Positions 1 through 7,695 of a stretch of DNA of 64,000 bases are shown piece after piece (the stretch's first letter is position 1; each line of letters opens with the position of its first letter). Location of the stretch: NCBI GenBank assembly GCA_023436115.1, contig JAEZKQ010000026.1, positions 248,001-312,000 of the forward strand, given 5' to 3'. A program made the position numbers and the translations under genes. Source of the DNA: Bacillota bacterium. Its GTDB lineage: Bacteria > Bacillota > Clostridia > Christensenellales > SZUA-584. A model generated the notes under the pieces. The model was not told the origin of the DNA. It worked only from the letters and a program-made list of their open reading frames with translations, and made no database searches.

Positions 1-621
1 CTCGTCCGTCGAGTAACGTGCAAATCCCCCGCCGACATGGTCGAATATACCGCCGCGGTACATATGCACCAGCGTCTGAGAAACCATATCAAGAGATTCG
101 GCGCGCCCGTTCGCCCTCCAGTCCGCAAGCAAAAATAGCATATAGTGCGGCATGGGAAACTTTGGCGCGTGCGAGAAACCGCCATGTTTTGGTTCATACA
201 TGACTGATAGATCATGGTAACCGGCCTCAAGCAGCTCGCTTATGTCTGCCGCTTCGCCTTTATCCTGCGCTTTGGTAAAATGCTTGACGATTTTATCGCT
301 CTGTGTCAGCAGCACTTTGCGGTCTTTTTTCCATAACGCGGCCAGTTTGGATAATAGCTCGACCAGCCCCATGCGTCCGTACATGGTGTGTAGCGGCAGG
401 TACGTCGCCGCGTAAAACGGCTTCTTATCGGGTGTCATGATAACGGTGAGCGGCCAGCCGCCGCTGCCTGTCATGCCCTGACACACCTCCATATACACCG
501 CGTCCACATCGGGGCGCTCTTCCCTGTCAACCTTGATGCTGATGAAATATTTATTGAGAATCGCCGCGGCTTCCTCGCTTTCAAAGCTCTCGTGCGCCAT
601 TACATGGCACCAATGGCATGT
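1..621 (-). pseudogene. yyaL: 3' part of interrupted thioredoxin-domain (DUF255/YyaL) gene
   Basis: Reading leftwards from 621 the frame gives TCHWCHVMAHESFESEEAA and then typical family sequence (KVDREERPDVD, GMTGSGGWPL, YLPL, HAPKFP, GGIFDHVGGGFARYSTDE) up to the window edge, so it is cut at its 3' end. YyaL/Spermatogenesis-associated-20-like proteins have an N-terminal thioredoxin fold with a CxxC (here CHWC) followed by an (alpha/alpha)6-barrel region; their exact role is unsettled. The missing first 50 or so codons lie at 8568-8750 in the same orientation. Joining them at the CATGTA shared by 601-606 and 8568-8573 restores ...GYATCHWCHVMAHESF in frame, which shows the gene was split by the intervening element. 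Re-initiation at the ATG at 598-600 could give a product without the CHWC motif, but no ribosome site was designed for it. Confidence 0.9.
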
Positions 622-645
622 TCTTAAATGGAACCACGTTAGCTA
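598..645 (-). other. Left attachment junction of the element
   Basis: On the minus strand, an arm with GTGGTTCCATTT (626-637) is followed by ACATGCCATTGGTGCCATGTA and then host codons. The arm is an imperfect inverted copy of the arm at the right junction (AAATGGAACCA against AAATAGAACCA). The inverted arms are centred on the TG of the Trp codon (611-612), a plausible crossover dinucleotide for a serine integrase. The 21-base core matches the host yyaL core at 18 positions, the differences being mostly third-codon positions. Confidence 0.65.
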
Positions 646-800
646 TACCCAATAGATAAGAAGATCGGCTTATCTTCCATCTTTGCTTTTTCGAAAGCTT
701 CATTACCCCAAGGGAACCAGTCAACAGGGTTATATGCATGCTGCTGTAAGTATGGAGAACTTTCATTTAGCAATCTATTGGGTATTCCTTTTGTGTTCAC
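639..800 (-). pseudogene. Element-borne 5' fragment of a second yyaL gene (53 codons)
   Basis: A GTG start at 798-800 preceded by a near-perfect ribosome site (AAAGGAGGTGAT, 7 bases away) opens a 53-residue frame beginning MNTKGIPNRLLNESSPYL and ending KPIFLSIGYS, then TAA. It is plainly the N-terminus of a DUF255/YyaL protein, but its amino acids differ from those of the resident gene at 8568-8750 (SETTTHTNRLAKEQSAYL). Codon by codon it stops exactly where the resident fragment continues: GYS here, TCHWCHV at 621. Between them sit 20 extra bases (622-641) that introduce the stop and shift the frame. Reading: a 5' gene segment from another host carried next to the attachment site, perhaps once able to rebuild the target gene after integration. 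It is now broken, unless the 20 bases are skipped in some way. Confidence 0.8.
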
Positions 801-893
801 GGCATCACCTCCTTTTTGATTGGTTTATAGGTAGTATTAACTTTTCTCCGTTTTACAATCCTTTCTTTCCTAAATCATTTATCAACTTAGAAA

Positions 894-1574
894 TCAAAGC
901 ATCGATTTCGCTAATACATTTAATTTCACTTCCATATTACGCACATCATTCAAAATGTCAGAATTTAATCTAAACATAGAATCTGAAACCAATTCTATTT
1001 TTTTTATAATATCTCGCCTATAAATACTATCCTCCCCATTGTTTGATATAAAAACATGAAGTGACTCCATATCGTCTGCTTTTTCTATTGCATTGTATTT
1101 ATATTTGATTTTTATATACTCTGATGGGTCAAACCAATTCACTTTATCGAATGTACTTTGTATAATTCTTTCATTGACATGATTTGCTGAGCCTCCAGCA
1201 TCGTAAGCTTTATTAAAGAATTCTTCATCTGTCATTTTTTTGTATCCGTATAAAGCATGTTTGTTTTCAAAGAAGATTAAAATCATTTTATGGGTCTCGG
1301 TTAACCAAGCACATCTACCATGCAATATCGCACAGTAAGTATTTTTTATCCCTGCCATAATCGTAATTACTAAACCGGTCACAAGTCCTGCAAATAGATT
1401 AGCAAAAATTGATGAAGAAAATGAGTTTCCCATATCACTGTAATGTTTTGATAGCAATAGAGTGATGATAACTAATGTGATAATAAATACTGTAAACCAA
1501 AAATGTGGGAAAAGTGAAATCGTCTTAATAAACATAAATATTTTCTTTATTTTTCGTTTGTTTTTATATTTCAT
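894..1574 (-). CDS. Element-encoded membrane protein of unknown function
   Basis: A 226-residue protein if started at the ATG at 1574, which has AAAAGGATGG 5-7 bases upstream; an in-frame ATG at 1583 lacks such a site. A basic N-terminus (KYKNKRKIKK) is followed by two hydrophobic stretches, roughly residues 15-40 and 58-78. The remaining 145 residues are soluble and charged, ending in a helical segment (RLNSDILNDVRNMEVKLNVL). No family was recognised. It lies between the captured yyaL fragment and the integrase gene, on the same strand as both. It could be a cargo, entry-exclusion-like or defence effector gene; the sequence does not decide. Confidence 0.65.
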   Translation of the reverse strand: MKYKNKRKIKKIFMFIKTISLFPHFWFTVFIITLVIITLLLSKHYSDMGNSFSSSIFANLFAGLVTGLVITIMAGIKNTYCAILHGRCAWLTETHKMILIFFENKHALYGYKKMTDEEFFNKAYDAGGSANHVNERIIQSTFDKVNWFDPSEYIKIKYKYNAIEKADDMESLHVFISNNGEDSIYRRDIIKKIELVSDSMFRLNSDILNDVRNMEVKLNVLAKSML

Positions 1575-1629
1575 TTTGACCATCCTTTTGACTTATTTAT
1601 GTATAAAAAACAGTTGTTGCTTAACTTGT

Positions 1630-3168
1630 TTATTTGAACTTTACTTCAATATTTATTCTGTTGTCCTTACGTGTCCAAATAATACAATCAATTATCGACT
1701 TGTAAAGATCGTTCTTTTGTCTGTCTGACAGTAAGCCGCCGCCGCCATTCATCTCGTTTTCAAATTTCTCTATCAGTTCATAAAGGTTTTTAATAGTATC
1801 AACGCTGTAGTGTCTTTGCTCAATTTTCAGCATCTCAATCTGATCATTAATTGCTGTAATTTCAGATTCATTTTTTTCTTTTCTTTCTTTGAATTCCTTT
1901 AATGTGTATGCTCCCCCTTCAAAAGCATCGAGTATCCTGCTTAGAGCCTTTTGTTTATTTGATCTTTGGATTTCAAGCTGCTCAAGTTTACTATCAACAT
2001 CATTTTTCTTTGCGTCAACATTTAAGCTTTTTATCTTTGTTGCTAATTCCCCTTTATATTGCATGATTTCTCTATTAACAGTATCGTAAATGATGCTTGT
2101 TAACATGCCGTTGTTAGGGCACTTTTCTCCAATTGGACTTCTGTACCAACAAGGTTTGAGGCTCTCAGGGTTTTTCCTTTCTGGTCTGTAGTAGAATGTC
2201 ATAGTATGACCACATATCCCGCACTTCACCAATCCGCTCAACGGTCTTACCTGAGCAGGTTTTCTTTTTGGTACTTTAGTTAAGCGCGAAGCAAATAGAA
2301 GCAGCTTCTCATGCTCTTCAATTGTTTTTATAGGTTCATGACAATTCTCTACGACTACCCACCGATCCGGTGGTAACTGCTTATACTCTTTTGCATCTGG
2401 ATTTCTTTTCGCATGCCCATCACCAACAGATTTGTTAGCTACAATCCTTCCTAAATGCGTTTGATCTACCAGTAGTCTTCCTATTGTTACCCCATGCCAA
2501 ATACCGTTTTTGGGAGAAGGAACCCCTTGTCTGTTCAACTCCCATGCAATTTCTGACGGTGTTTTCCCTTCATTAATAACAGCTTCGATGATTTTTCTGT
2601 AAATTCTAAGCTTATCATCATTTACTACAAGTCCCTTTTTATTAAACTTATCACCCCATCTCTGGTATTCATAGGGATATGGCGGTCTTCCGTTTGTCCA
2701 CATACCCATTCTCGCTCCTACCTTTTTCCCTTGAGATAGTCGTTTTGTTATTTTTTTGTATTCTTGCCGTGCGATAAATCCTTGAAAGTCAACTGTGAAT
2801 TCATCATGTTCATTGTTCAAATTATAGGTTTTGGATGGGGTGACAACCCATGTATCGGTTTTTGAAAACGCTTTTTTAATCGTTGCCTGATCACCTTCAT
2901 CACCCCTTCCAAGCCTATCGTAGTCTACTACACAAACAGCATCGTAGATTTCATTTTTCACATCATATAGTAATCTCTGAAAAACAGGTCTTGCATGGAT
3001 ACTATCACCGGAACCAATTTCGCAAAATTCAACATACTTCCATCGCTTTTCTAAGCAAAGGTCTATCAGAATTTTTTTATGCTTTTCAAGGTCTGAATCA
3101 ATATCTCCCCTTGATTTTCGTAAATATAAAGCCACATAATTTATTTCTTTCTGATAGGTTTGCTCCAT
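1630..3168 (-). CDS. Large serine recombinase (site-specific integrase)
   Basis: A 512-residue protein. The N-terminal resolvase domain (about 10-155) shows YLRKSRGD with the presumed nucleophile Ser, followed by GSGDSIHARPVFQRLL and DYDRLGRGD. A recombinase domain (about 170-290) contains GKKVGARMGMWTNGRPPYPY and WHGVTIGRLLVDQTHLGRIV. A zinc-ribbon-like stretch has CGICGHTMTFYY and a second pair of cysteines (CWYRSPIGEKC). A long charged coiled coil (about 400-480) completes the family architecture. Such enzymes join attP and attB at a two-base core without host factors and need a separate directionality factor for excision. It is the obvious integrase for this element, and the split yyaL gene is its target. 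The ribosome site (AAAGGAT) is rather far from the ATG. Confidence 0.93.
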   Translation of the reverse strand: MEQTYQKEINYVALYLRKSRGDIDSDLEKHKKILIDLCLEKRWKYVEFCEIGSGDSIHARPVFQRLLYDVKNEIYDAVCVVDYDRLGRGDEGDQATIKKAFSKTDTWVVTPSKTYNLNNEHDEFTVDFQGFIARQEYKKITKRLSQGKKVGARMGMWTNGRPPYPYEYQRWGDKFNKKGLVVNDDKLRIYRKIIEAVINEGKTPSEIAWELNRQGVPSPKNGIWHGVTIGRLLVDQTHLGRIVANKSVGDGHAKRNPDAKEYKQLPPDRWVVVENCHEPIKTIEEHEKLLLFASRLTKVPKRKPAQVRPLSGLVKCGICGHTMTFYYRPERKNPESLKPCWYRSPIGEKCPNNGMLTSIIYDTVNREIMQYKGELATKIKSLNVDAKKNDVDSKLEQLEIQRSNKQKALSRILDAFEGGAYTLKEFKERKEKNESEITAINDQIEMLKIEQRHYSVDTIKNLYELIEKFENEMNGGGGLLSDRQKNDLYKSIIDCIIWTRKDNRINIEVKFK

Positions 3169-3227
3169 ACTGTGCGATGTATCCTTTCATGTTATGTATC
3201 CATAATATCAGATAGCTGTTTTTTATT

Positions 3228-3425
3228 CTACTTGATATTTTTTATGATCTGCGTAGCAAGAGCTTCCAAAGCCGTATCACTGGGTTTATTGCTCTTACAC
3301 GTTACCATATAAGTCTTACCATTCTGTTTAACTATCGTACTGGTTGATGCATGTTCGAATATTTTTCCGTGGTTCTTTCCATATTCGTCGTGCTGTACGT
3401 TATACGAATTAGTTAATACATTCAA
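3228..3425 (-). CDS. Small element protein, function unknown
   Basis: A 65-codon frame, read from a TTG at 3425, that ends in an orderly soluble sequence (TSTIVKQNGKTYMVTCKS ... ALEALATQIIKNIK). The composition looks like a real protein, but the start is uncertain: a good AAGGAG lies about 20 bases upstream and no ATG follows it in frame. It sits just upstream of the integrase on the same strand. A role as a recombination directionality factor is possible by position and size only; no such family was recognised. Confidence 0.4.
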   Translation of the reverse strand: MNVLTNSYNVQHDEYGKNHGKIFEHASTSTIVKQNGKTYMVTCKSNKPSDTALEALATQIIKNIK

Positions 3426-3546
3426 ACCATTTATAGCATTGTTCTCCTTGTAGTTTATTTGTTAACCAAAGAGGTGCACCCAACTGTCCCGCTAATTGAT
3501 ACTAAAGAATCAATGCTTGTATATTTTTTTTATTTTGGTTTAACAT

Positions 3547-3597
3547 AAATACTGTCTCTTTATCATTTGACAGACAATTATAAAAAGAGCAGTATTT
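3547..3597. repeat. Long imperfect hairpin downstream of rep
   Basis: AAATACTG plus CTCTTT (3547-3561, one unpaired base) pairs with AAAGAGCAGTATTT (3584-3597), 14 base pairs with a 22-base loop. It lies between rep and the small gene at 3228-3425. Large hairpins next to rep genes are typical of single-strand or double-strand origins of rolling-circle plasmids, but the nick motif was not identified. It could also act as a terminator for rep, although no clear T-run follows. Confidence 0.5.
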
Positions 3598-3639
3598 ATC
3601 GATGTTGTAGCCGTTTGGCTTTTTTTAATAGTCGCTTTT

Positions 3640-4584
3640 TTAGTTACTTACATATACTTTCAATCCTTTCCTTATTAATTTCAGATACAACAGAATATCG
3701 GATTGAGAATATAACGTCAGGTTAAACCCACGCTTTCTAAACCGATAAAGCCAATCTTTGCAATTGCCGTTACAATTTAATTGATATAGTCCCTTTAAAA
3801 TAGGCAAGCAAAAAATTTCATAAACCCACTTGTTAACAAATATAGGTAGGTTCAATGAATTTGATTCGTAGCCTTTTGATTGTTCGATTTGATATTGCTT
3901 CTGTAATAAAGCAATTTTCTTTTCGTGAAGCTCATTGAAGTAATCTGGTAGTTGAGCTAATACAGCGCATACATCGTGTACCAGTTCCATTACTGTAATG
4001 TCTTTTCGAACTCTCAAATATCGGAATTCTATCCTTGTACTTGCCGGATCAAGTCCGTTACTCTCTAATTTCTTGTCATATATAGCAAGAGCTTTAGAGC
4101 GTGTGTAACTATAGATACTCCGCTTTTTACAATCATCGCCGATGTTTTTGCAGTTATTTTTGCTATTGTTATAGCAAGCCCATAATGCTGATAGATAAGC
4201 ATTGATCTTGAAACATTGTTCAAATGGTATTGTAGTATCTACAGCAATATCAACCCTACCAAGTTGGTATTTGCTAATGTGTAAATCTTCCAGTATCCAC
4301 TCAAAGACTTGTTCAAAATCAGATAAGGTATATAAGCGTTGATCCAAAAATTTGTTTGGATTGATCGCAAATATCGTAGCTCCGTTAACTGTCTTCACAG
4401 ACTTAATATACGGTCTTTCACTTATCTCAGCGTCACGCAAATAAACATCATCTCGACTGATGATTTCAAAAGTATGTACCATAACTTTGAATTGCATGCC
4501 ACGGATTCCATTGTTATTCAGTTGTTTGTATTCTTGGGATTGCAGATTTTCTAACACGTTATTAACCTCTTTCTTATAACGCAT
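3640..4584 (-). CDS. Rolling-circle replication initiator-like protein (Rep_trans type)
   Basis: A 314-residue protein with the layout of phage/plasmid replication initiators of the Rep_trans kind. There is a beta segment LGRVDIAVDT (the usual R-x-D-x-A-x-D motif, about residue 117), AIYDKKLESN and ASTRIEFRYLRVRKD (the usual Y-x-K and R-x-E-x-R motifs, about residues 174-198), and a helical C-terminal part. These proteins nick the origin with a tyrosine and drive rolling-circle replication. The start ATG at 4584 follows AAGG by 7 bases. In this element it may replicate the excised circle or, in some families, act in mobilisation. No separate relaxase is present. Confidence 0.7.
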   Translation of the reverse strand: MRYKKEVNNVLENLQSQEYKQLNNNGIRGMQFKVMVHTFEIISRDDVYLRDAEISERPYIKSVKTVNGATIFAINPNKFLDQRLYTLSDFEQVFEWILEDLHISKYQLGRVDIAVDTTIPFEQCFKINAYLSALWACYNNSKNNCKNIGDDCKKRSIYSYTRSKALAIYDKKLESNGLDPASTRIEFRYLRVRKDITVMELVHDVCAVLAQLPDYFNELHEKKIALLQKQYQIEQSKGYESNSLNLPIFVNKWVYEIFCLPILKGLYQLNCNGNCKDWLYRFRKRGFNLTLYSQSDILLYLKLIRKGLKVYVSN

Positions 4585-4629
4585 TGAAAACCTTAGCTAA
4601 TGAAGTTCAAAATTTATTGCGATCTATAC

Positions 4630-4658
4630 TTGACATATTCATCATATCGTGGTATAAT
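4630..4658 (+). promoter_or_regulatory. Full-consensus sigma-A promoter with no gene behind it
   Basis: TTGACA (4630-4635), a 17-base spacer and TATAAT (4653-4658) match the consensus at all twelve positions. It points rightwards, away from rep, into a stretch of about 425 bases (4660-5082) in which no convincing gene is seen on either strand. A short RNA is therefore likely. It could be the counter-transcript or primer RNA of the replicon, although it does not overlap the rep coding region. Confidence 0.7.
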
Positions 4659-4680
4659 CACGCTCGTTAAATAGATAAAT

Positions 4681-4728
4681 CCCAAACCTCATATTCAATT
4701 AGCGAGCTACCTAAATGGTAGCTTTGGG
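4681..4728. other. Nested inverted repeats in the rep-proximal gene-free stretch
   Basis: AGCTACC (4705-4711), loop TAAAT, GGTAGCT (4717-4723) form a perfect 7-bp hairpin, closed further out by CCCAA (4681-4685) with TTGGG (4724-4728). It lies about 40 bases downstream of the start expected for the consensus promoter at 4630-4658 and about 120 bases upstream of the rep start. It is a candidate replication origin or a fold of the predicted short RNA. The rest of 4730-5082 shows no recognisable feature. Confidence 0.45.
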
Positions 4729-5082
4729 TGCATATCCCCTTAAGAATAACCAAACTATACTTTATCATAGACAATTGCACTGTGTCAACATATATCCTGA
4801 AATATTCTGTACTTTTTTTCCCAGTGGTTTTTTCGGTGTTGTGTTTTGGTCTGAATAGATACAAATATGTACTGAGCAGTTCCCAACACCTAACATCGTC
4901 TCAGGAAATGTAAATACACCCCCATACACAAAAAGCGCATACAAAGCCATATACACGCTTCTAAGAGGTTGTTTCTGAGCATTAAGGGTAGCCTCGTCCA
5001 TCTCTTTGAAAGCCTTGGTTGGCTCTTATACTGCCTTTCATAGCTCTCCATGATTAATGTTGTTCCATGCCTGACACACAGC

Positions 5083-5685
5083 TTATAATCCCATTTTCTT
5101 TACTCGCCGATAGAATGTATTCGCTTCTAAACTCACCCGTTTCATGGCTTCTCTCGCTGTGATTTCGCCGCCGCGCCATTGAGCACATACTTTCCGCATT
5201 AAAGTCTCGTCTACAGCCAAGGGCTTTCTGCCCGTGTATATACCACGCTTCTTTGCTAATTCGATTCCTTCTCGTTGCCGCCCCTTTATTTTAATTCTTT
5301 CTTTTTCAGCCAGATATGCAAGCAGTTCAAAGACTATATTTGCAATTAGAGACTTTTCAAGATCGGTTTTATTGGTTGTGTTAAGGATTGGTGTATCAAG
5401 AACTACGATATCTACTCCCATGTTTTGAATATCACGCCATTCTTTTTTGATTTGCTCCATATCCCGTCCTAATCGATCAAGCTCCTTTACGATTAATGTA
5501 TCTCCTGTACGCAGTGTCATTTTCAATGCTTGGTATTGTTCTCTATTGAAAGTTTTACCACTGACTTTGTCTTCGTAAACACGCTCGATTTTAACGTTAT
5601 TTACTCGCTGATATTCAGTAAATGCTTCATACTGTCTTTCCGTATTTTGATCTTTACTCGAAACACGAACATAGCCTAATAACAT
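5083..5685 (-). CDS. Small serine recombinase (resolvase/invertase family)
   Basis: A 200-residue protein begun at the ATG at 5685, which has GGAGG eight bases upstream (an in-frame ATG at 5700 does not). The catalytic domain has GYVRVSSKDQN with the nucleophile Ser, DKVSGKTFNREQYQ and LIVKELDRLGRD. The long E-helix (KERIKIKGRQREGIELAKKRGIYTGRKP) leads to a C-terminal helix-turn-helix (GEITAREAMKRVSLEANTFYRRVKK). Length and layout are those of Tn3/gamma-delta-like resolvases and plasmid multimer resolvases. In a plasmid-like element it most likely resolves multimers of the circular form. Resolvase half-site-like repeats lie just upstream (5727-5757). Confidence 0.9.
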   Translation of the reverse strand: MLLGYVRVSSKDQNTERQYEAFTEYQRVNNVKIERVYEDKVSGKTFNREQYQALKMTLRTGDTLIVKELDRLGRDMEQIKKEWRDIQNMGVDIVVLDTPILNTTNKTDLEKSLIANIVFELLAYLAEKERIKIKGRQREGIELAKKRGIYTGRKPLAVDETLMRKVCAQWRGGEITAREAMKRVSLEANTFYRRVKKMGL

Positions 5686-5726
5686 TGTGATATCCTCCAT
5701 AGATTTGTTGCTTCAAATATATCACT

Positions 5727-5757
5727 ATGTCATATGGGTGTCAATATTTTATGACAT
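5727..5757. promoter_or_regulatory. Candidate res/operator site of the small recombinase
   Basis: Three TGTCA-type half-sites in 31 bases: TGTCATAT at 5728, TGTCAATAT at 5739 and, inverted, TGTCATAAA ending at 5756. The outer two form an inverted repeat (ATGTCAT ... ATGACAT). Resolvases of the gamma-delta type bind related TGTC-starting half-sites directly upstream of their own genes, where the site serves both recombination and autorepression. Confidence 0.5.
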
Positions 5758-5774
5758 GTTTCATTATTTGTTTT

Positions 5775-5836
5775 TTTACCCTATTGCCATACGCTACTGA
5801 CCATTTATAAGTGTCTCATTAGGGTTTACCCTATTG
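5775..5836. repeat. Twelve-base direct repeat with a palindrome between divergent genes
   Basis: TTTACCCTATTG occurs at 5775-5786 and again at 5825-5836. The second copy overlaps the palindrome AGGGTTTACCCT (5821-5832). It lies about 90 bases upstream of the integrase-like gene at 5928, so it may be the operator of that gene pair. A consensus promoter for the pair was not pinned down in this AT-rich stretch. Confidence 0.4.
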
Positions 5837-5927
5837 AAATATTTGATTTAGATAATATCATATGCGTGTTGCGATTATTGTATATTTGTGTTAATATTTG
5901 TATATATAATTTTTAGGGGAACTTATT

Positions 5928-6818
5928 ATGTCAAATAGAAAAATATCCTCTGAGTTGTTCTCTTCGCCATTAAATATAAATATCGAATGGTCTGACAGTT
6001 TCATTGAATGGCTGCGTGTAAATGAAACAACAGAACCGAAGACTTTAAAACAAATGCAACAGATGCTTACTGATCTTTTCTCATTAACACTTAATAATTC
6101 AAAGAAACCTTTCAACCTTTTCACGTTTGAAGACTTAAAAGCTTATACAACTATGCTTGAAGATTTCAATTATTCACAAAAAACAATCGATAGACATATC
6201 TCTTGGATATCAAGTTTTAAAGATTATCTTATATCTCAATATAGTGAATCCTTCCCCTCAAATTTTTTATCAGATTATGATAAATTGAGAAAGCCATCAA
6301 AAACAATACCTAAAGGACAACCTTTTGATTTAGTGCAACTTAGCCATATTAGAAAATATAGGGATCATGATCCAAAGTCAGAATATTGCTTCGAATTATT
6401 TTTTCAGTTAGGCATCGACAAGAAAGATGTTGCGTATTGTTCACCGCAAAATCTGGATAGACAGCGGTGGGTATTCAAAAGACCAGATGGAACAGTAATC
6501 CCAATAAACAATGGTTTAATTGAGATAATTAAAGACACCGAAGATATCGACAACCTAACCATATCATATGAAATGGTAAATAATTATTTTCGAAATATTG
6601 CTACCTATCTGAAATCAAATAATCAATACTCAAGGAATAGAAACATAACCCTTTATGATATTGAAAAGACAAGGGAGAGATTTTTTCATCATTGCCCAAA
6701 CTGTAATTTAATATTTGAAACTTTTTCAGATAATTGGGTTTTAGCCAAGGCAGATATTGATAATAAGTACCATCTGGTTTGTAATGTATGTAAAGGGAAG
6801 CCACAAAATGAAGATTGA
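5928..6818 (+). CDS. Integrase-like protein with C-terminal zinc ribbon, catalytic residues not evident
   Basis: A 296-residue protein, ribosome site AGGGGA nine bases before the ATG. The first 110 residues look like the SAM-like core-binding domain of tyrosine recombinases (FIEWLRVNETTEPKTLKQM ... YSQKTIDRHISWISSFKDYL). The middle part resembles the catalytic fold (CFELFFQLGI, RWVFKRPDGTVIPI, ITLYDIEKTRERFF), but the Arg, the HxxR and the Tyr of active enzymes are not apparent. The C-terminus has two CxxC pairs (HCPNC about 245, CNVC about 285). It overlaps the HNH nuclease gene by 11 bases, so the two are translated together. A DNA-binding partner of the nuclease is the favoured reading; an ordinary degenerate integrase is the alternative. 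Confidence 0.65.
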   Translation: MSNRKISSELFSSPLNINIEWSDSFIEWLRVNETTEPKTLKQMQQMLTDLFSLTLNNSKKPFNLFTFEDLKAYTTMLEDFNYSQKTIDRHISWISSFKDYLISQYSESFPSNFLSDYDKLRKPSKTIPKGQPFDLVQLSHIRKYRDHDPKSEYCFELFFQLGIDKKDVAYCSPQNLDRQRWVFKRPDGTVIPINNGLIEIIKDTEDIDNLTISYEMVNNYFRNIATYLKSNNQYSRNRNITLYDIEKTRERFFHHCPNCNLIFETFSDNWVLAKADIDNKYHLVCNVCKGKPQNED

Positions 6819-7320
6819 TATAGTAACTAATATAGAAAGCTCATTACCTAAATATGTTATTAAGAGTAGCGAATCATCCCTTATTGTTTCTATTGAAAAG
6901 CCTATTACTGAAACAATGAACTTTTCTCGCAATGACAATAAGCAGTATGAAGAATCTTATATTGAAAATGGTGAATTTCCTGAAGGTAAAATCTATAAAG
7001 AAGGTTCGCAAAAGAGTATTTTAGTCAATGCATATGAACGAAGCACATCATTACGAAAAGCATGTATTAAGAATCAAGGTGTAACATGTTGTGTTTGTGG
7101 CATGAACTTTAAAGAGACCTATGGTAACTTGGGTGATGGGTTTATTGAGGTGCATCATTGTGTTCCTTTAAAAAATATCGGACGCGATTATAATGCAACT
7201 GTAGACGATCTTAGACCGGTATGTTCAAACTGCCATTCAATGTTACACAGAAATCGAGATGATAATCTAACTATTGAAGAATTGAGAATTATATACCTGT
7301 CAAATAAATCTTCGGAGTGA
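6808..7320 (+). CDS. HNH endonuclease (McrA-like)
   Basis: A 170-residue protein from the ATG at 6808 (AGGGAAG seven bases upstream). The N-terminal 70 residues (KIDIVTNIESSLPKYVIKSS...) are unassigned. The C-terminal half is a clear HNH module: CCVCGMNF, FIEVHHCVPL, DDLRPVCSNCHSMLHR, with two CxxC zinc knuckles and the HH/N/H catalytic set. The nearest known kind is the McrA-type modification-dependent nuclease. Being co-translated with the integrase-like Zn-ribbon protein and carried on a mobile element, it may be the nuclease of a two-gene defence or anti-competitor unit. The sequence does not show what it recognises. Confidence 0.85.
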   Translation: MKIDIVTNIESSLPKYVIKSSESSLIVSIEKPITETMNFSRNDNKQYEESYIENGEFPEGKIYKEGSQKSILVNAYERSTSLRKACIKNQGVTCCVCGMNFKETYGNLGDGFIEVHHCVPLKNIGRDYNATVDDLRPVCSNCHSMLHRNRDDNLTIEELRIIYLSNKSSE

Positions 7321-7526
7321 CGTTCGGTAGACCTCATTTTATGAATAAAGACAGTTTGCGTAAGGATTCGGTTATATGCTGTGAAATATTGATAATACTG
7401 TGTTTAAAGATGGTTCATGAGATTAAAGATTACTGAGTGAATCGCTAATAAGTCCATTTATTTCTTCGGTTCGGTGTTCAAAATTATTCAGAATATCAAT
7501 AAACAATAGATATAAGGAGTATGAGT

Positions 7527-7628
7527 ATGACACAACATGACTTTAATAATCAAATAATGGATTTGCTTGGAAGACTGGGCGAACAGGTTGAAAGCCACGA
7601 ATCAACTCTTAAGGTTTTAAAAGAGTAG
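7527..7628 (+). CDS. Putative 33-residue protein
   Basis: ATG at 7527 lies seven bases after AAGGAG, giving a 33-residue amphipathic frame (MTQHDFNNQIMDLLGRLGEQ and on to LKVLKE) and a stop at 7628. The ribosome site and the regular helical pattern support it. It sits between the HNH gene and the membrane protein gene on the same strand. The rest of the gap 7321-7695 shows nothing recognisable. Confidence 0.5.
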   Translation: MTQHDFNNQIMDLLGRLGEQVESHESTLKVLKE

Positions 7629-7695
7629 CCATTGCAGAAGATGATCATATTGTAGTGTTATTTGTTAGTGTGACGGATTAAAGGATCAATATATA

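Noticed and set aside
581..766. Open frame of 61 codons over the left junction
   Set aside because: It is in a different frame from both yyaL pieces and does not resemble the family; the true fragment is in the frame starting at the GTG at 798-800.
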